Below, in pieces: positions 33,906 through 44,449 of a stretch of DNA of 64,000 nucleotides (the stretch's first letter is position 1; each line of letters opens with the position of its first letter). Under the pieces are notes generated by a model, which was not told the origin of the DNA, did not search any database, and saw only the letters and a list, made by a program, of their open reading frames with translations. The DNA is from Piezodorus guildinii (lineage: Eukaryota; Arthropoda; Insecta; Hemiptera; Pentatomidae), in NCBI GenBank assembly GCA_023052935.1, contig CM041298.1:24146192-24210191 (forward strand), given 5' to 3'. The translations under genes were made by a program, and so were the position numbers.

Positions 33906-34504
33906 TAATTGTATAATAGGAGCTTTCTCTTCTTTTTTATTTTTATAATAACGTTTCGAGGTTGAAAATTTTTATTTCATTTACACCGCTCTTGTATGAT
34001 ATTGGAATGTGCATTTAATTAAAGTTTAATTACATAAGCGAACAAAAATAATAAAAAAAGAGTGAAATGTTCATGAGATTGTTTTAACGGAACACATAAA
34101 AATTGTAATATTCCATTATCACAACTCGAAAAAAGCTATTGAAGTTAATAACCCTAATTACTCTAATTGCGATACTCAACTACCATTATTTCTTGAAGCA
34201 ACGTAATTACATTTAAAATTACCAAGAGTTTAACACGTTGCAATATTCACTGTATATTTAATGTGGATTCAGTATGAATACATTATTTTTAGCGTCAGTA
34301 ATGTTTACTCGAAGCAATCACTTTAGCTTGATTAGTCATTGAGAAAATACACTTTTAAAGTTTTGTAATTGTAATTAAATTTATAAAATTATTATAAAAA
34401 CTTAAATTATTAATTAATTAACTTTAATTTTTGTTTACTCTAAAGCCAAATAACCCTTTTTTATTCCCTGTCGAAAAACATTAACATATTCATGAAAGAT
34501 TGAT
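33906..34504. other. AT-rich stretch without recognised features
   Basis: No repeat or coding signal recognised. Confidence 0.5.
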
Positions 34505-34524
34505 ATTTTGCTTGCAATTACCTA

Positions 34525-36097
34525 CACTGCAGGACAAAATTAAAGGATCACTTCAATATTTTGAAATTACTGAACTGTATAGGGTATTTTTGAAAATAGT
34601 CTTTTTTCTTTATAAGTCACACTTTATTATAAGGGTAATAAAAAATTCTTTTCTAGAAATTTTTAATAGGAAAACAAATCAAAAAATAAAAATGTCCTAC
34701 AGTCTAAAAATGAAAAAGTAAATCTTTGAAATGAAATAACAAAACTGAATAAAAAGGAAGAATTCGAGGAAAACGATCAATAATTGGTATTCCCACCTCT
34801 AGCTCTGATAATTGCTTCCATTCTCCTGCCCATTCCAGCGACCAGGGCTCTTACACGTTTTTCTGGGATGTTGTCCCACTCTCCCACTAACATTTCCCTT
34901 AAATCTACAAATTTTGTGGGTCTCGGGCGCGGACAAGTCTTCCAAGCATGTCCCATACATGCACTATTGGGCTCATATCTGGACTTCTGGATGGCCAAAC
35001 CATAACGTCAATTTCTTCTTGTCTGAGGAAATTTTGCACTGATCTAGCAACGTGAGGTCGGGCATTATCGTGCATAAAAATAAAGTTACCTGCGATATTT
35101 CTGGCGAAAGATATTACATGTGGCTCAAGTACCTCCCTAATGTACCTGTCAGCAGTTATAGAGCCACGGTTCACAAGAACCAATTTTGTACGGGAGTTTA
35201 AACGTATGCCCCTCCCCCACACTATCACTGACCCACCACCAAACGCAACCCTTTGAGGAAAAGTGCATGGAGCATACCTCTCTCTTCGCCTTTTCCATAC
35301 CTTTTCCAGTCCATCTGGAGATCGGAGACAGAATCTTGACTCATCGCTGAATAATACGAGGCTCCAATCTTCCTGAGTCCAGTTTAGGTGCTCCCTAGCA
35401 AACCTCAAGCGCTCAACCCGGTGTTCTCTGGTGAGAAGAGGTCCAGTAGCTGAAGGATGGGAGGTCAATCCATAATCATTGAGACGTCTTCTTACTGTTC
35501 GCTCTGAAATTTGCACATTCCTGAACCTCTGTAGGATACCACGCAGACTGTTACCAGTTGATTGGCGATCCCGAAGAGCATGCAGTTGCTAAAATCTCTC
35601 GTCACGGTGAGAAGTTGACCTCGTGCGGCCTTGTCCGACTCTTCTTGTATGCCCTCCAGTTTGACGGTGCCTATTAAGCACCCTGGACACTACGGATTGT
35701 GACCGCTGGAGCCGTTGCGCAATATGCCTTTGAGAAAACCCTTCTTCACTCAAAGCAACAGCACGAATTGATTCCTCTTCGGCCAATGCTCTTCTGTTGG
35801 CCATCGCAACGTTCTTACTAAACCCACAATTAAAAACTAAAGTCTCTTAAATGTTAAAAAATCTTCAATAAGATGAATCTTTGCTAACAACTAAACATTT
35901 ACAGATAGGAAGAAAGAAAATAAGAGGATTAACTGACCCTTTTCTCCATAAAGGGGTGGGAATATAAACAGGTAGAGGATTAACTTGATAAAATACAACT
36001 CAAAGACCAGTCTGGGACAAAGGAATTCCTATTTTTATCTCTTATGTAATAATAATATAAATATTTGTAAGTGATCCTTTAATTTTGTCCGGCAGTG
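34525..36097 (-). mobile_element. Tc1-like transposon with both terminal inverted repeats
   Basis: About 1573 bp, bounded by inverted repeats CACTGCAGGACAAAATTAAA (34525-) and the complement CACTGCCGGACAAAATTAAA (-36097), with GGATCACT following on both sides. TA dinucleotides flank each end. The flanks rejoin as R875 hairpin sequence (ACCTA / TATGTGAAATATAG), so it entered a TA in an R875 3' palindrome. It carries one transposase gene on the minus strand. Confidence 0.92.
34777..35804 (-). pseudogene. Tc1-family transposase, inactivated
   Basis: Starts MANRRALAEEESIRAVALSE, then a helix-turn-helix FSQRHIAQRLQRSQSVVSRV and a basic GRPR-like TRRVGQGRTR. A stop follows at about 35587. The second HTH (ISERTVRRRLNDYGL) and the DDE domain follow: LFSDESRFCLRS (first Asp), FMHDNARPHVAR (second Asp), SPDMSPIVHVWDML, where the third catalytic residue, Glu in SPIEHVWD, is Val through a single base change (GTG for GAG). 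A frameshift near 34905 precedes the last part REMLVGEWDNIPEKRVRALV. Usual length about 340 residues; all of it is represented. The stop, the frameshift and the lost Glu each abolish activity. Confidence 0.92.
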
Positions 36098-36255
36098 TAT
36101 ATGTGAAATATAGATTAAGGAAAATTATTGCAATCGTGAAAATTTTTTAATTCCAGTTTTCAACGCAAATACCTATTTTAGGGTCCAATGATCAAGTCCC
36201 CCCAAAAAAGCTTTGTGTCCGTGTGTTTTTGGTTAGTGTAGCTCAAAAACGAATA
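36098..36255 (-). mobile_element. R875 repeat, 3' portion, interrupted by Tc1
   Basis: Complement of the R875 end: TATGTGAAATATAGATTAAG, AATCGTGAAAATTTTTTAAT, GTTTTCAACGCAAATACC, then GTGTCCGTGTG. The terminal few bases lie on the other side of the Tc1 element at about 34505-34524. Confidence 0.75.
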
Positions 36256-36551
36256 GAATCAGATATACGACGATCAAATTTTGATAAACTGGGTATGTGT
36301 TTATCTTCATATATTGTATTTTCCAAAAGCGGAGAGCAATCTGCGTTGTTAAGTTGGCAGCAAAGGAAAAACTTTGGAAGTTTATATTGGATTTCTAAGT
36401 CCTTGTTTTCACCCTTGGCCTAAAAATCTCATAAATCAAGTAAGCATTATAACATCTCAGGGTTACTTTGTCATCATGATAAAATTGGGGTGATTGAGAT
36501 AATCGATTGAGTGGCTTCAACGCGATGGAATTAGGATGAAGAATATCAACT

Positions 36552-37230
36552 CCATTTTTTTTTTTTTTACAATTTAAAGTATAATACAAATTACAAAGGG
36601 TTATCACCAAGCAAGTATATTTTAAAAATTTACAACATTATATTATAATACAACCAGTAAATATCCTGGATAATGATAAAATACATAAAAAACTGAAGAG
36701 AAACTGTCCATTGGTAGCACTCTGATTGTCAATCTAAACAAGATCTTGAGGCCATCTTCTTTTCAGACACCTTGGAGGGTTATCAAGAATCAATGAGGAA
36801 GAATAGAAACTAGTGGGTTAAAGTAGGAATGGAGTTTTTCCTAAAAGGATTCGTACCTGGTTCGGGCCAAAACAGTAACATAGGGAACATTAAGGTCTTT
36901 GTGGATGAGTTTATTCGTGACAAAGTAAAGAGCGTTGAGGATTTTACGAAGGATTTTAGATTGTAAGGATTGGATACGAGAGAAATTCGATGTTTTGATA
37001 GAGCCACATAGCTCAAAGTCCAGATAGGTTCTCTTATAGTCATGGGGATGAGTATTTTGTAGTTAGGAGGAAGGTTTGGCCGTTTTTCTAGTAAGTTTTG
37101 AGTAGTCGAAAAAAGCGAGCGGTTTCTTGTCGTTTTAGTCTAGTATAAGAATTCCAAGTTAGACGTTTGTCAAGGTGCAGTCCTAGATATCGGATCTGTT
37201 CAACAGGAACTAGTTGAGTGTTACTAAAGG
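36552..37230 (-). pseudogene. Jockey-like LINE (family A), 5'-truncated with poly(A)
   Basis: A T run at 36557-36569 is the tail. The complement gives the UTR, a C-terminus with NSYPYTLTH-type changes, SRIQSLQSKILRKILNALYF, and the thumb region LVPVEQIRYLGLHLDKRLT near 37150. Several frameshifts. It ends at about 37230 against the tail of a family-D LINE. Confidence 0.82.
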
Positions 37231-37233
37231 ATA

Positions 37234-37435
37234 CTGTAATGAAATGAAATGAAAAAACTTCTTTATTATCCTGGGACTAAAGTCCCTTAAGAATAAAATA
37301 AAATACATAATTGATGACCGGAACAGTGTGGTCATGGCTTAGAATGACAAAATACTAAACTAGGGAAATAATAGAGGTTGTAATATATATACATCTTTAC
37401 AAGTCGGACTTACAGATTAAAATAAAAAATAAACT

Positions 37436-37497
<62 letters not shown>

Positions 37498-38335
37498 AGA
37501 AATAGCTAATTGATCAGAAATAATTTAAGTAATATAAACACACACACAAAAAAAATACAATAATAATAATTGGAATTTATAGCATCTGCAGTTGGAAGTT
37601 ATTGTCTGTTTGACTGGGTAAGGAGAAGGTGGTTGAAAAGGAGCGACTTGAAGCAGGAAGTCGTTCTTTCTTGACGGATCTCAGGAGAGATAGAATTCCA
37701 AAGAGAAGTTGCTTTGGCTAGAAAGGACTTGTCAAAGGCAGCAGTACGGTGAGGAGGAGGGTAGAGGTCAGAAAGCCGGGATCTGGTAGAGCGGGACTGA
37801 ATTGATGATTTAAATTGAAGGGATTGGAAGATGTAGCTGGGACGATGTGTTCTGATGGCCTGGTAGAGGAAGGAAGCTAGGAAATACTGGCATCTGTAAC
37901 GAGGATAAAGCCACCTTAAATCGGCGTAATACCGGGTTATATGCGTATCTCTGATGATCCCGAATACAAACCGTATTGCACAGTTCATAATACGCTTGAG
38001 TTTTGCTTCGAGCTCACCTGAAAAACCGCTGTACACCTCGCAACCGTAGTCAAAGTGGGGAAAGACAAGAGAAGAAACAAGGAGTTTACGAATATTAAAT
38101 GGTAGGAGGTGATGGAGGCGACGGAATCGCTTTAGGTTTGCTATGGTTCGGCGAGATATTTGGGAGATGTGTGGTTTCCAAGAGAGAGTTTGGTCAAGAG
38201 TAATACCTAAGTTCTTGACGGGCAGGACTGTAGGGCAGGAAGTCATATGTTTACGGCGAAGGACAAGGTTATTTGATGGGATTTGTTGGAATTTAATTTT
38301 ATTCTCCAGTTCTCTGATGTGGGATTAAATAGTAT
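37234..38335 (-). pseudogene. family-D LINE, 5'-truncated, possibly chimeric
   Basis: The tail is (TTTCA)n on the minus strand, then the conserved hairpin AAGGGACTTTAGTCCC, a UTR containing a 57-base A run (37440-37496 on plus), and an open C-terminal frame (37599-38246): VKNLGITLDQTLSWKPHISQ, FPHFDYGCEVYSG, RIMNCAIRFVFGI, and ATSLWNSISPEIRQ. Upstream of about 38225 the sequence turns into family-A type (VLRRKHMTSCPTV), suggesting a template switch. The clade looks CR1/Jockey-like. No catalytic RT core is retained. Confidence 0.8.
37440..37496. repeat. 57-base A homopolymer
   Basis: Uninterrupted A run inside the UTR of a minus-strand LINE, so it is not that LINE's own poly(A). Its length may be unreliable in an assembly. 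Confidence 0.9.
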
Positions 38336-38344
38336 GAGAGGCAA

Positions 38345-38535
38345 TAAATGGATCATTGTGAAATGATTTTGATGAAAAAGTTTTTATAACATTTCAGGCG
38401 TTTAGTTTTCTCAAGTATGAAATTTCATTTTCATAGGACTTTTCGTTTACAAACACACCCACGTTTAAAACTCAAATTTGAAAATTTTCATGATCACGAT
38501 ACTTTCTTTCTCTTACTATATATTTCATTATATTT
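38345..38535 (+). mobile_element. R875 repeat, 3' portion
   Basis: TTTTGATGAAAAAGTTTTTA, AAATTTCATTTTCATAGGAC, a shortened CA region, and TTACTATATATTTCATTATA as a worn long-loop end. Confidence 0.7.
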
Positions 38536-38680
38536 TGCCTAGCTTTGCAAGGGTGCGATTTAAATGTGTGTAATTTATGTTTAAAAAACTTCAGTTTGAC
38601 CAATTAAAAGTTTATTACTTTGGAATTATGAGTTCGTCGTTACGATAAGTGCATTAATCTTGCGCTTTCCAAGAGTATTT

Positions 38681-38740
<60 letters not shown>

Positions 38741-39115
38741 TACTTTTATATCAGGAATGATTTTTTTATGACTTGGTTTAAGAAAGTTAATTTTTCCCGT
38801 TTAAAGAAAAGCTAAACTGGAATATATTTTACTTATAAACCTTCAGGAAACAATGCCCTAAATGATGGTGAGAACTGTATCAAAATCTTTCTTTTTGTTT
38901 AGGAGTTAGCGGAAACGAAAACCTCGTTATCGTTTTATATAAATTATTTTATTTATAGATTATTATTTTATTTTATTTTATATATGATTATTTATAAATC
39001 AATGGTCAGACTAGCAACGATCCTGTTGCACTAATACTGTAACCCATTACTATAAAGTTGCCATTTTACATGAAATGAATCAAGAAATATATTACAAATA
39101 TTTATTTTTATATAT
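38536..39115. other. AT-rich stretch; (TA)n at 38684-38737
   Basis: Apart from about 27 TA units, nothing recognised. Confidence 0.6.
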
Positions 39116-39350
39116 AGTTTCTGTAACAAGTTGTCTTAAATCTGGTATTTCAGTTACGGACGTCTGGGACATATCGCTTTCGTACTAGACTTGCACTTAC
39201 CCCACAAACACAAACACACACGCAGACGTTTTTGGGGTATTTGGTTTTTTGGACTTAGGGGACACTAAAGCTGGTTGAAAACTGGAATTTTTTCACAATG
39301 GCAATACTTTCCCCAAATACATACTTCATATATAGTTAAGTGAAAGTAAT
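39116..39350 (+). mobile_element. R875 repeat, 3' portion, diverged
   Basis: GTTGTCTTAAATCTGGTATT, the CACAAACACAAACACACACG tract, GGGACACTAAAGCTGGTTGA, and an end GTTAAGTGAAAGTAATAATT. Confidence 0.7.
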
Positions 39351-39934
39351 AATTATATTTCAAACACCACTTGTTTCCTTCTCCTTAATGAACTTTAACC
39401 TAATGGAGATATTAACATTTAATATGTGTTCAATTGTCCTTTAATTTCGATTTATTGCTGAAAATCAAGGAATAACAGGATTGAGCATACTAAATAAATG
39501 ATTTACGAGTGTACCTTCCATCACCAATGGAGTTGAGATTGAATTGTAGGGTTTTCTTGGACCCGGAGTTGATTCATCAACACCCTCCTCCAACCCCCCT
39601 GTTTGCTAAAACAACAAACACCTCCCTCACCCTCTTTCGTAGCTTCCCCTCCAGGCTGCAATCTCCCTTCAGCACCCCTCGTTTTCCTTACGATGCATTC
39701 TTGCGTATTGTTTTACACCCTTCTATTCCTTGCGCTAAGGCGTTGCAACCACTTTGATCTTCGATATTACTTTTTAAACGTGCAGAACCTTCAAATGACA
39801 CTCTTGTCTGTAAAAAAACATGAGAGGTATTGAGTTCAATAACTTGTGTGTGTTAGACCTTACTGCTTCTAGACAGTACAAAGAGGCGATTTCATCAATA
39901 TCACGTTCATCTTATAGAATACAATAGAAAAAAA
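39351..39934. other. single-copy-looking segment, GC-richer core 39505-39765
   Basis: The core has a plus-strand frame of 82 codons (39509-39757), proline-rich and without recognised motifs. No match to other elements here. Confidence 0.4.
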
Positions 39935-41325
39935 AATATTCTGGGTCTAGGTCCCTTTAGAATAACAAATTGTATCGGGTTGTTTCACATGAAATGTCCG
40001 TTTTTATAATTTCTGAAATACATAAAGGATTTTGCAGGTCTCTGTTGTTTTATTCCGAATGTTTACATATTTAAAGTAAACAGTTACTAATCCTCTATCT
40101 TTGTATTATGAACATTAGCTTCCCAATCAATTACCCACTTTAGTATACCTCCAAATATAAACATGGAAACAAACGATTTTCGAGTAATATTTTTGTACGA
40201 GTTTAAAGTCGGCCATTCAACAGCTGAGGCCGCTAGAAATATTTGCAAGGGGTTTGGGGAAGGGAGTGTTGATGAACGGACCATTCGCCGTTGGTTGGCT
40301 AAGTTTTCAGCTAGGGATACCGACTTGTAAAACTTTCCTCAAGGAAGACCTTCGTCCGTAATAGACAACGATGTCCTCAACCATACAGTAGAAGGAAACC
40401 CCTACCAAACAGTTAAAGGACTCTCAGCACAACTAAATGCAAGTACATCTACCGTTTCCAGACATTTAAAGTGCATTGGAAAAGTAAATAAGCTCGAAAC
40501 TTGTGTACCTCATGATCTCACTGAGCGGCAGCAAGACCCCATGTTTCAAAACATAATGTGCAAAAATTGAAAGAACTAGGCTACGAAGTTCTTCCGCACC
40601 TACCATATAATTATCTTGTTTTCATATCGTATTTTAAAAAAAAAAATCTTTACCTTGAAAACGGGCATTTCATGTGACAAAACCCAATACATTGAATTAT
40701 GAAATAATATAATAAGTCTAGTTAACTGACAAAATTAACATAGTTATTAATTAAAATAAGAAATATAATACAACACAAATAAACGAAAAATGAAATCTTC
40801 CGACAACGATGGTGTACAGAATGAAAAATAAATGAATTAACAAACAATATACATTTAAACAGTAGGCTTTTTATTTATTTTCTTCATCTGAAATTCAATA
40901 CTTAGAATTACAATATCATAATTATTAAGTGTCTGTATGGGACGCTAGGGGGTACAGGAGAAGTTGGGAATTAAATGAAAATATAGGAGCAGCATGGCGG
41001 ATACGGGTAGGTAGAGAATTCCAGAGGGTAGTAGAGCGAATAATGAAGGATTTTTGAGTAGGAATATTAAGGTCAGAATGGCGTGTTCTTGTTTCAAGAG
41101 AGTGGACTGAGGATTTAGATTGAAGGAGATTATGGATATAGGATGGGTGATGGGAGTTAATGGTTTGGTAAAGGTATGATCCTAGAAAATATTTTCTGCG
41201 GGGGAGGGGAAGGAGCCACTTTAGCTCACATTATATGTGGGTAGCATGTAACCTTTTAGATGCACTGAAGACAAATCTAATAGAGGTGATCATAATTCGC
41301 TTCAGTCTGTCCTCATAAATCTAAG
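39935..41325 (-). pseudogene. family-D LINE split by a mariner
   Basis: The 3' end on the minus strand is the hairpin TTCTAAAGGGACCTAGACCC (39941-). The UTR resumes after the mariner at 40688, and the degraded ORF C-terminus lies at 40920-41320: RLVFSASKRLHAT-like, PSPPRRKYFLGSYLYQT, FNLNPQSTHLKQEHAILTLI and LWNSLPTRIRHAAPIFSFNS. Indels throughout. It is 5' truncated beside TA-rich repeats. Confidence 0.7.
39975..40687 (+). mobile_element. mariner-like transposon (family B), internally deleted
   Basis: About 713 bp between a left inverted repeat TCGGGTTGTTTCACATGAAA and a right end CATTTCATGTG...AACCCAA, flanked by TA on both sides. Coding remnants: METNDFRVIFLYEFK-like start, DERTIRRWLAKFSA helix-turn-helix, and KLKELGYEVLPHLPY. 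The catalytic core and C-terminus are mostly gone. Inserted into a family-D LINE UTR. Confidence 0.88.
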
Positions 41326-41337
41326 CATAAATCTGAT

Positions 41338-41445
41338 ATATATATATTATATATATATATAAGATATATATATATATATAATAAATTCTTTATTTATTCC
41401 GGAAAAGTTTTGTTTTGTTTTCTCACTGGGATATGTCTTCAGAAG

Positions 41446-41482
<37 letters not shown>
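41338..41482. repeat. TA-rich tracts and T run
   Basis: Broken (TA)n at 41338-41381 and clean (TA)n at 41447-41480, followed by a T run of about 20. Confidence 0.85.
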
Positions 41483-41499
<17 letters not shown>

Positions 41500-41574
41500 T
41501 TTCCTTACGTAAAATATAAAAACATTTCTCGCTAGAACCTAATGTTCAGAAGCTATACTGCTTTCAATGAAAAT

Positions 41575-41642
41575 ACTTTTGTTTACTTTTACTTACCTAC
41601 ATATGAAATATATAGTAAGTGAATGTATTAAGATGGTTTTTT
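41575..41642 (-). mobile_element. R875 repeat, terminal palindrome only
   Basis: ACTTTTACTTACCTACATAT and GAAATATATAGTAAGTGAAT: the long-loop terminal hairpin with little else. Confidence 0.6.
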
Positions 41643-41776
41643 ATCTTAAATAAATTATACTAGCTTAATGCTAAATGTTAATCATTGGCTCCTATTTCTT
41701 TCCTGTTTTTAATTTTCAAACTTTGTACCTGGTGTGTTCAATGATTATAATAACCAAATTTCTGTGGCCTGTATTA

Positions 41777-42640
41777 ATTACTTTCACATATGAATAATTA
41801 TGAAAAATATGATATAGTAAGGGAAAGTATTGCGATCGTGAAAATTTCGACTTCCAGTTTTCAACGGAAATACACGTTTTCGATTCTCCTCAGTCCAAAT
41901 GACCAAATCCCGCACAAGGGACTGTGTATGTGTGATAGGTCCAGCACAAAATTAAAAGTCCTATGAAACAGAAGTTTTATATTTAAGACAACTGTACGCC
42001 CGAAATTTTACAGCAACTGTTTCATCAAACTCAGTTAACCAGAAGAGCCACTTTATACTATGCGTTGTGCACATTTTTACGATTTTATCAAAAACGGCTC
42101 CAACAATTTTGATTAAACTCGCTATATCAGTGTAAAATTTAATCTGCTTTAATATCATGTAGATTTTACTCTGATTAAAATAGTCTGGTAGGGCTTAAAT
42201 GCTGATATTTCAAAATGTCTTTCTCTAAAGTACCTTTAATTTTGTAGATATTATAAATTAATATCCATACCATCTTGTTACCATTGATAAAAAACATGTT
42301 AATATATAGGTTAAACGCATTCAATAATCAACTCACGGAGAAAACCGAAAAAAAATATGTTTTCTTGTAATGTTTTGTTTTTGAACATAAAAACAGTAAT
42401 ATAAATGTATAATATACCGTTCGAATGATAAAGATTTTAGAAAAAATAATTATATTATTCATACTATTATAAAAGTAAACGGAGAGTAAGATAGGTTCTT
42501 TAATAAACTTCATGTTTCTATTGAAATTCAATTTAATTAATTCTTTAACGATTTATTTTTTATCTCTCAATGGATTTAAAAATTCATAAATTAATTTTAA
42601 CAATGGAGATAATCGAAAGTCTTGTGTCGCGCGCACCATA
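41777..42640 (-). mobile_element. R875 repeat, complete
   Basis: The minus strand begins TATGGTGCGCGCGACACAAG near 42640, has the subterminal motif worn to ACTTTCGATTATC, a full body, a degraded CA tract (ACACATACACAG), and a long-loop palindrome ending TATGTGAAAGTAATT at 41777. Confidence 0.85.
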
Positions 42641-43120
42641 TTTTATTTTTTATTTTTGGAAAATGTGACAAATGTATATAAATAAAACGGTAACAAATTT
42701 TTATTATAGAGCCTATCGGGTTGAGGGATGGAGGGATTGAGATGAGTTGGGTTTTGTGAAGAGGTGGATAACAGGTCAGAAATGATGGGTGATGTTGGAA
42801 CACCATTCACAGCCTCCACCATCCATCATGAGCGTTCATCTTTAAAGCTTATTTCCTTCGCCCCGATACAAATGTGAATACATTTTCAACAGTTTCAAAA
42901 CAACCTTTCTCTATCAAACAGCTATTTCCTCGAGAAAAAAAAAAATCCTTATAACTTCATATAAATCACTCGGTATATTATTAGTTTATACATTTTCAAA
43001 AAAGTTTACATTTATAATAAAATATGGATATTTTTATTTCCAAACCCAGCCATGTTGTATGGTAAGACGAACCTGAAGGAATCTCAATTTCTCCTGACTA
43101 GAAAAAAACAATAGGAAGTA
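42641..43120. other. stretch without recognised features
   Basis: No shared repeat or coding signal. Confidence 0.45.
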
Positions 43121-43121
43121 A

Positions 43122-43206
43122 CAAGGACTTGGTTATTTCGACTCAGAGGACCCTAAAACGTGTATTTCCGTTGAAAACTGGAATTCGAAAATCCTTTCCC
43201 TTACTA
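43122..43206 (+). mobile_element. R875 repeat, 3' end cut by mariner
   Basis: GGACTTGGTTATTTCGACTC to CCTTTCCCTTACTA, ending at the TA of the palindrome where the mariner inverted repeat begins. Confidence 0.85.
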
Positions 43207-43998
43207 TTGGGTTGTTTTCACATGAAATGTCCGTTTTTACAGTTTCTGAAATACATAAAGGATTAAGTCGCTGTTGTTTTCTTCCAAATGTTTACATATT
43301 TAAATTAAACAGTTACTAATCCTCTACCTTTGTATTATAAACATTAGCTTCCCAATCAATTACTCCCTTTTTAGTATACCTCCAAATATGAACATGGGAA
43401 CAAACGATTTTCGTGTAATATTTTTGTACGAGTTTAAACTCGGTCATTCAGTAGCTGAGGCCGCTAAAAATATTTGCAAGGTGTTTGGGGAAGGGAGTGT
43501 TAATGAACGGACCATTCGCCGTTGGTTTGCTAAGTTTTCAGTTGGAGATACCCCTACCAAACAGTTAAAGGACTCTCAGCACAACTAAATGCATGTGCAT
43601 CTACCGTTTCCAGACATTTAAAGTGTATTGGGAAAGTAAAAAAGCTCGATACATGGGTACCTCATGATCTCACTGAGCGGCAGCAAGACCCCATGTTTCA
43701 AAACATACCGTGCAAAAATTGAAAGAACTGGGCTACGAACTTCTTCCTCACAAACCATATTCTCCCGACTTGTCTGCAACAGATTACCACCTGTTCAGGA
43801 ATTTAGTGCGTTTCAGATTTTGTTTCACTTCATAGCTCAGAGTTTTTCAGTTCGGGAATAAAAAAGTTGGTGTCACGTTGGGAAAAATTTGTAGAAAAAG
43901 AAGGTAACTACTTCGAATAAAATTATTTTGTTTTCATATCGTATTTTTTATAAAAATCCTTTACCTTGAAGACGGACATTTCATGTAACACAACCTAA
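43207..43998 (+). mobile_element. mariner-like transposon (family B), internally deleted
   Basis: The left end TTGGGTTGTTTTCACATGAA follows a TA inside an R875 hairpin. The right end reads GACATTTCATGTAACACAAC with a worn terminus. Frame 43388-43588 is the transposase N-terminus: NDFRVIFLYEFKLGHSVAEA and a helix-turn-helix NERTIRRWFAKFSVGD. Downstream frames give KLKELGYELLP and SPDLSATDYHLFRNL remnants, with the catalytic middle missing. It cannot make a working transposase. Confidence 0.88.
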
Positions 43999-44449
43999 GA
44001 TTTAGAAATAATAAACCATTGTGTAATAATTTGCAGCGTTTTTCTTAAGGAGTCCACGATGATTCTAATAAAAGCTTGAACTGAGGTAAATATAATTTGT
44101 ATGTAACATTGTTATGTATATTTTTGATAATGTTTTACTTAGTATATAAAATAGTAATATTTCGATGTTAGTTGATAATTGTTTGATGTATTTTAGAGAG
44201 CCCTGATGATGGGGAAGGCCCCCGAAAGGTTGACTCGTTTAAAGTCCATTGAAATAAACTGTTTTTGAAAGACATAGAAATAAATTAATTATTTTTTTAT
44301 TAATTTTCATATTAATTTCTTGCCTTTAAACAGCTATAACCTAATATAGTTATTTAGAAATAATAAACCATTATTTATCATTGTGTAATAATTTGTAGCG
44401 TTTTTTTTTAATGTGTCCACTATGATTCTAATTATATTTTGATTTCTGC
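43999..44449 (+). mobile_element. Penelope-like terminal repeat remnants, tandem
   Basis: A unit beginning AGAAATAATAAACCATTGTG occurs at about 44006 and again at about 44352, some 350 bp apart, and a third time at 45230 after the LINE. Between the first two lies a hammerhead-like CCTGATGATGGGG...CCCCCGAAAGG motif (44201-44229) of the type found in the other two Penelope ends here. Assignment to Penelope rests on that motif and the tandem arrangement. Confidence 0.5.
44203..44240 (+). ncRNA. hammerhead-like core
   Basis: CTGATGA (44203-44209), a GGGG/CCCC stem with an AAGG loop, then GAAA (44224-44227). These are the conserved hammerhead core boxes. The base pair next to the core is a T-C mismatch and stem III is not evident, so activity is doubtful. 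Confidence 0.4.
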
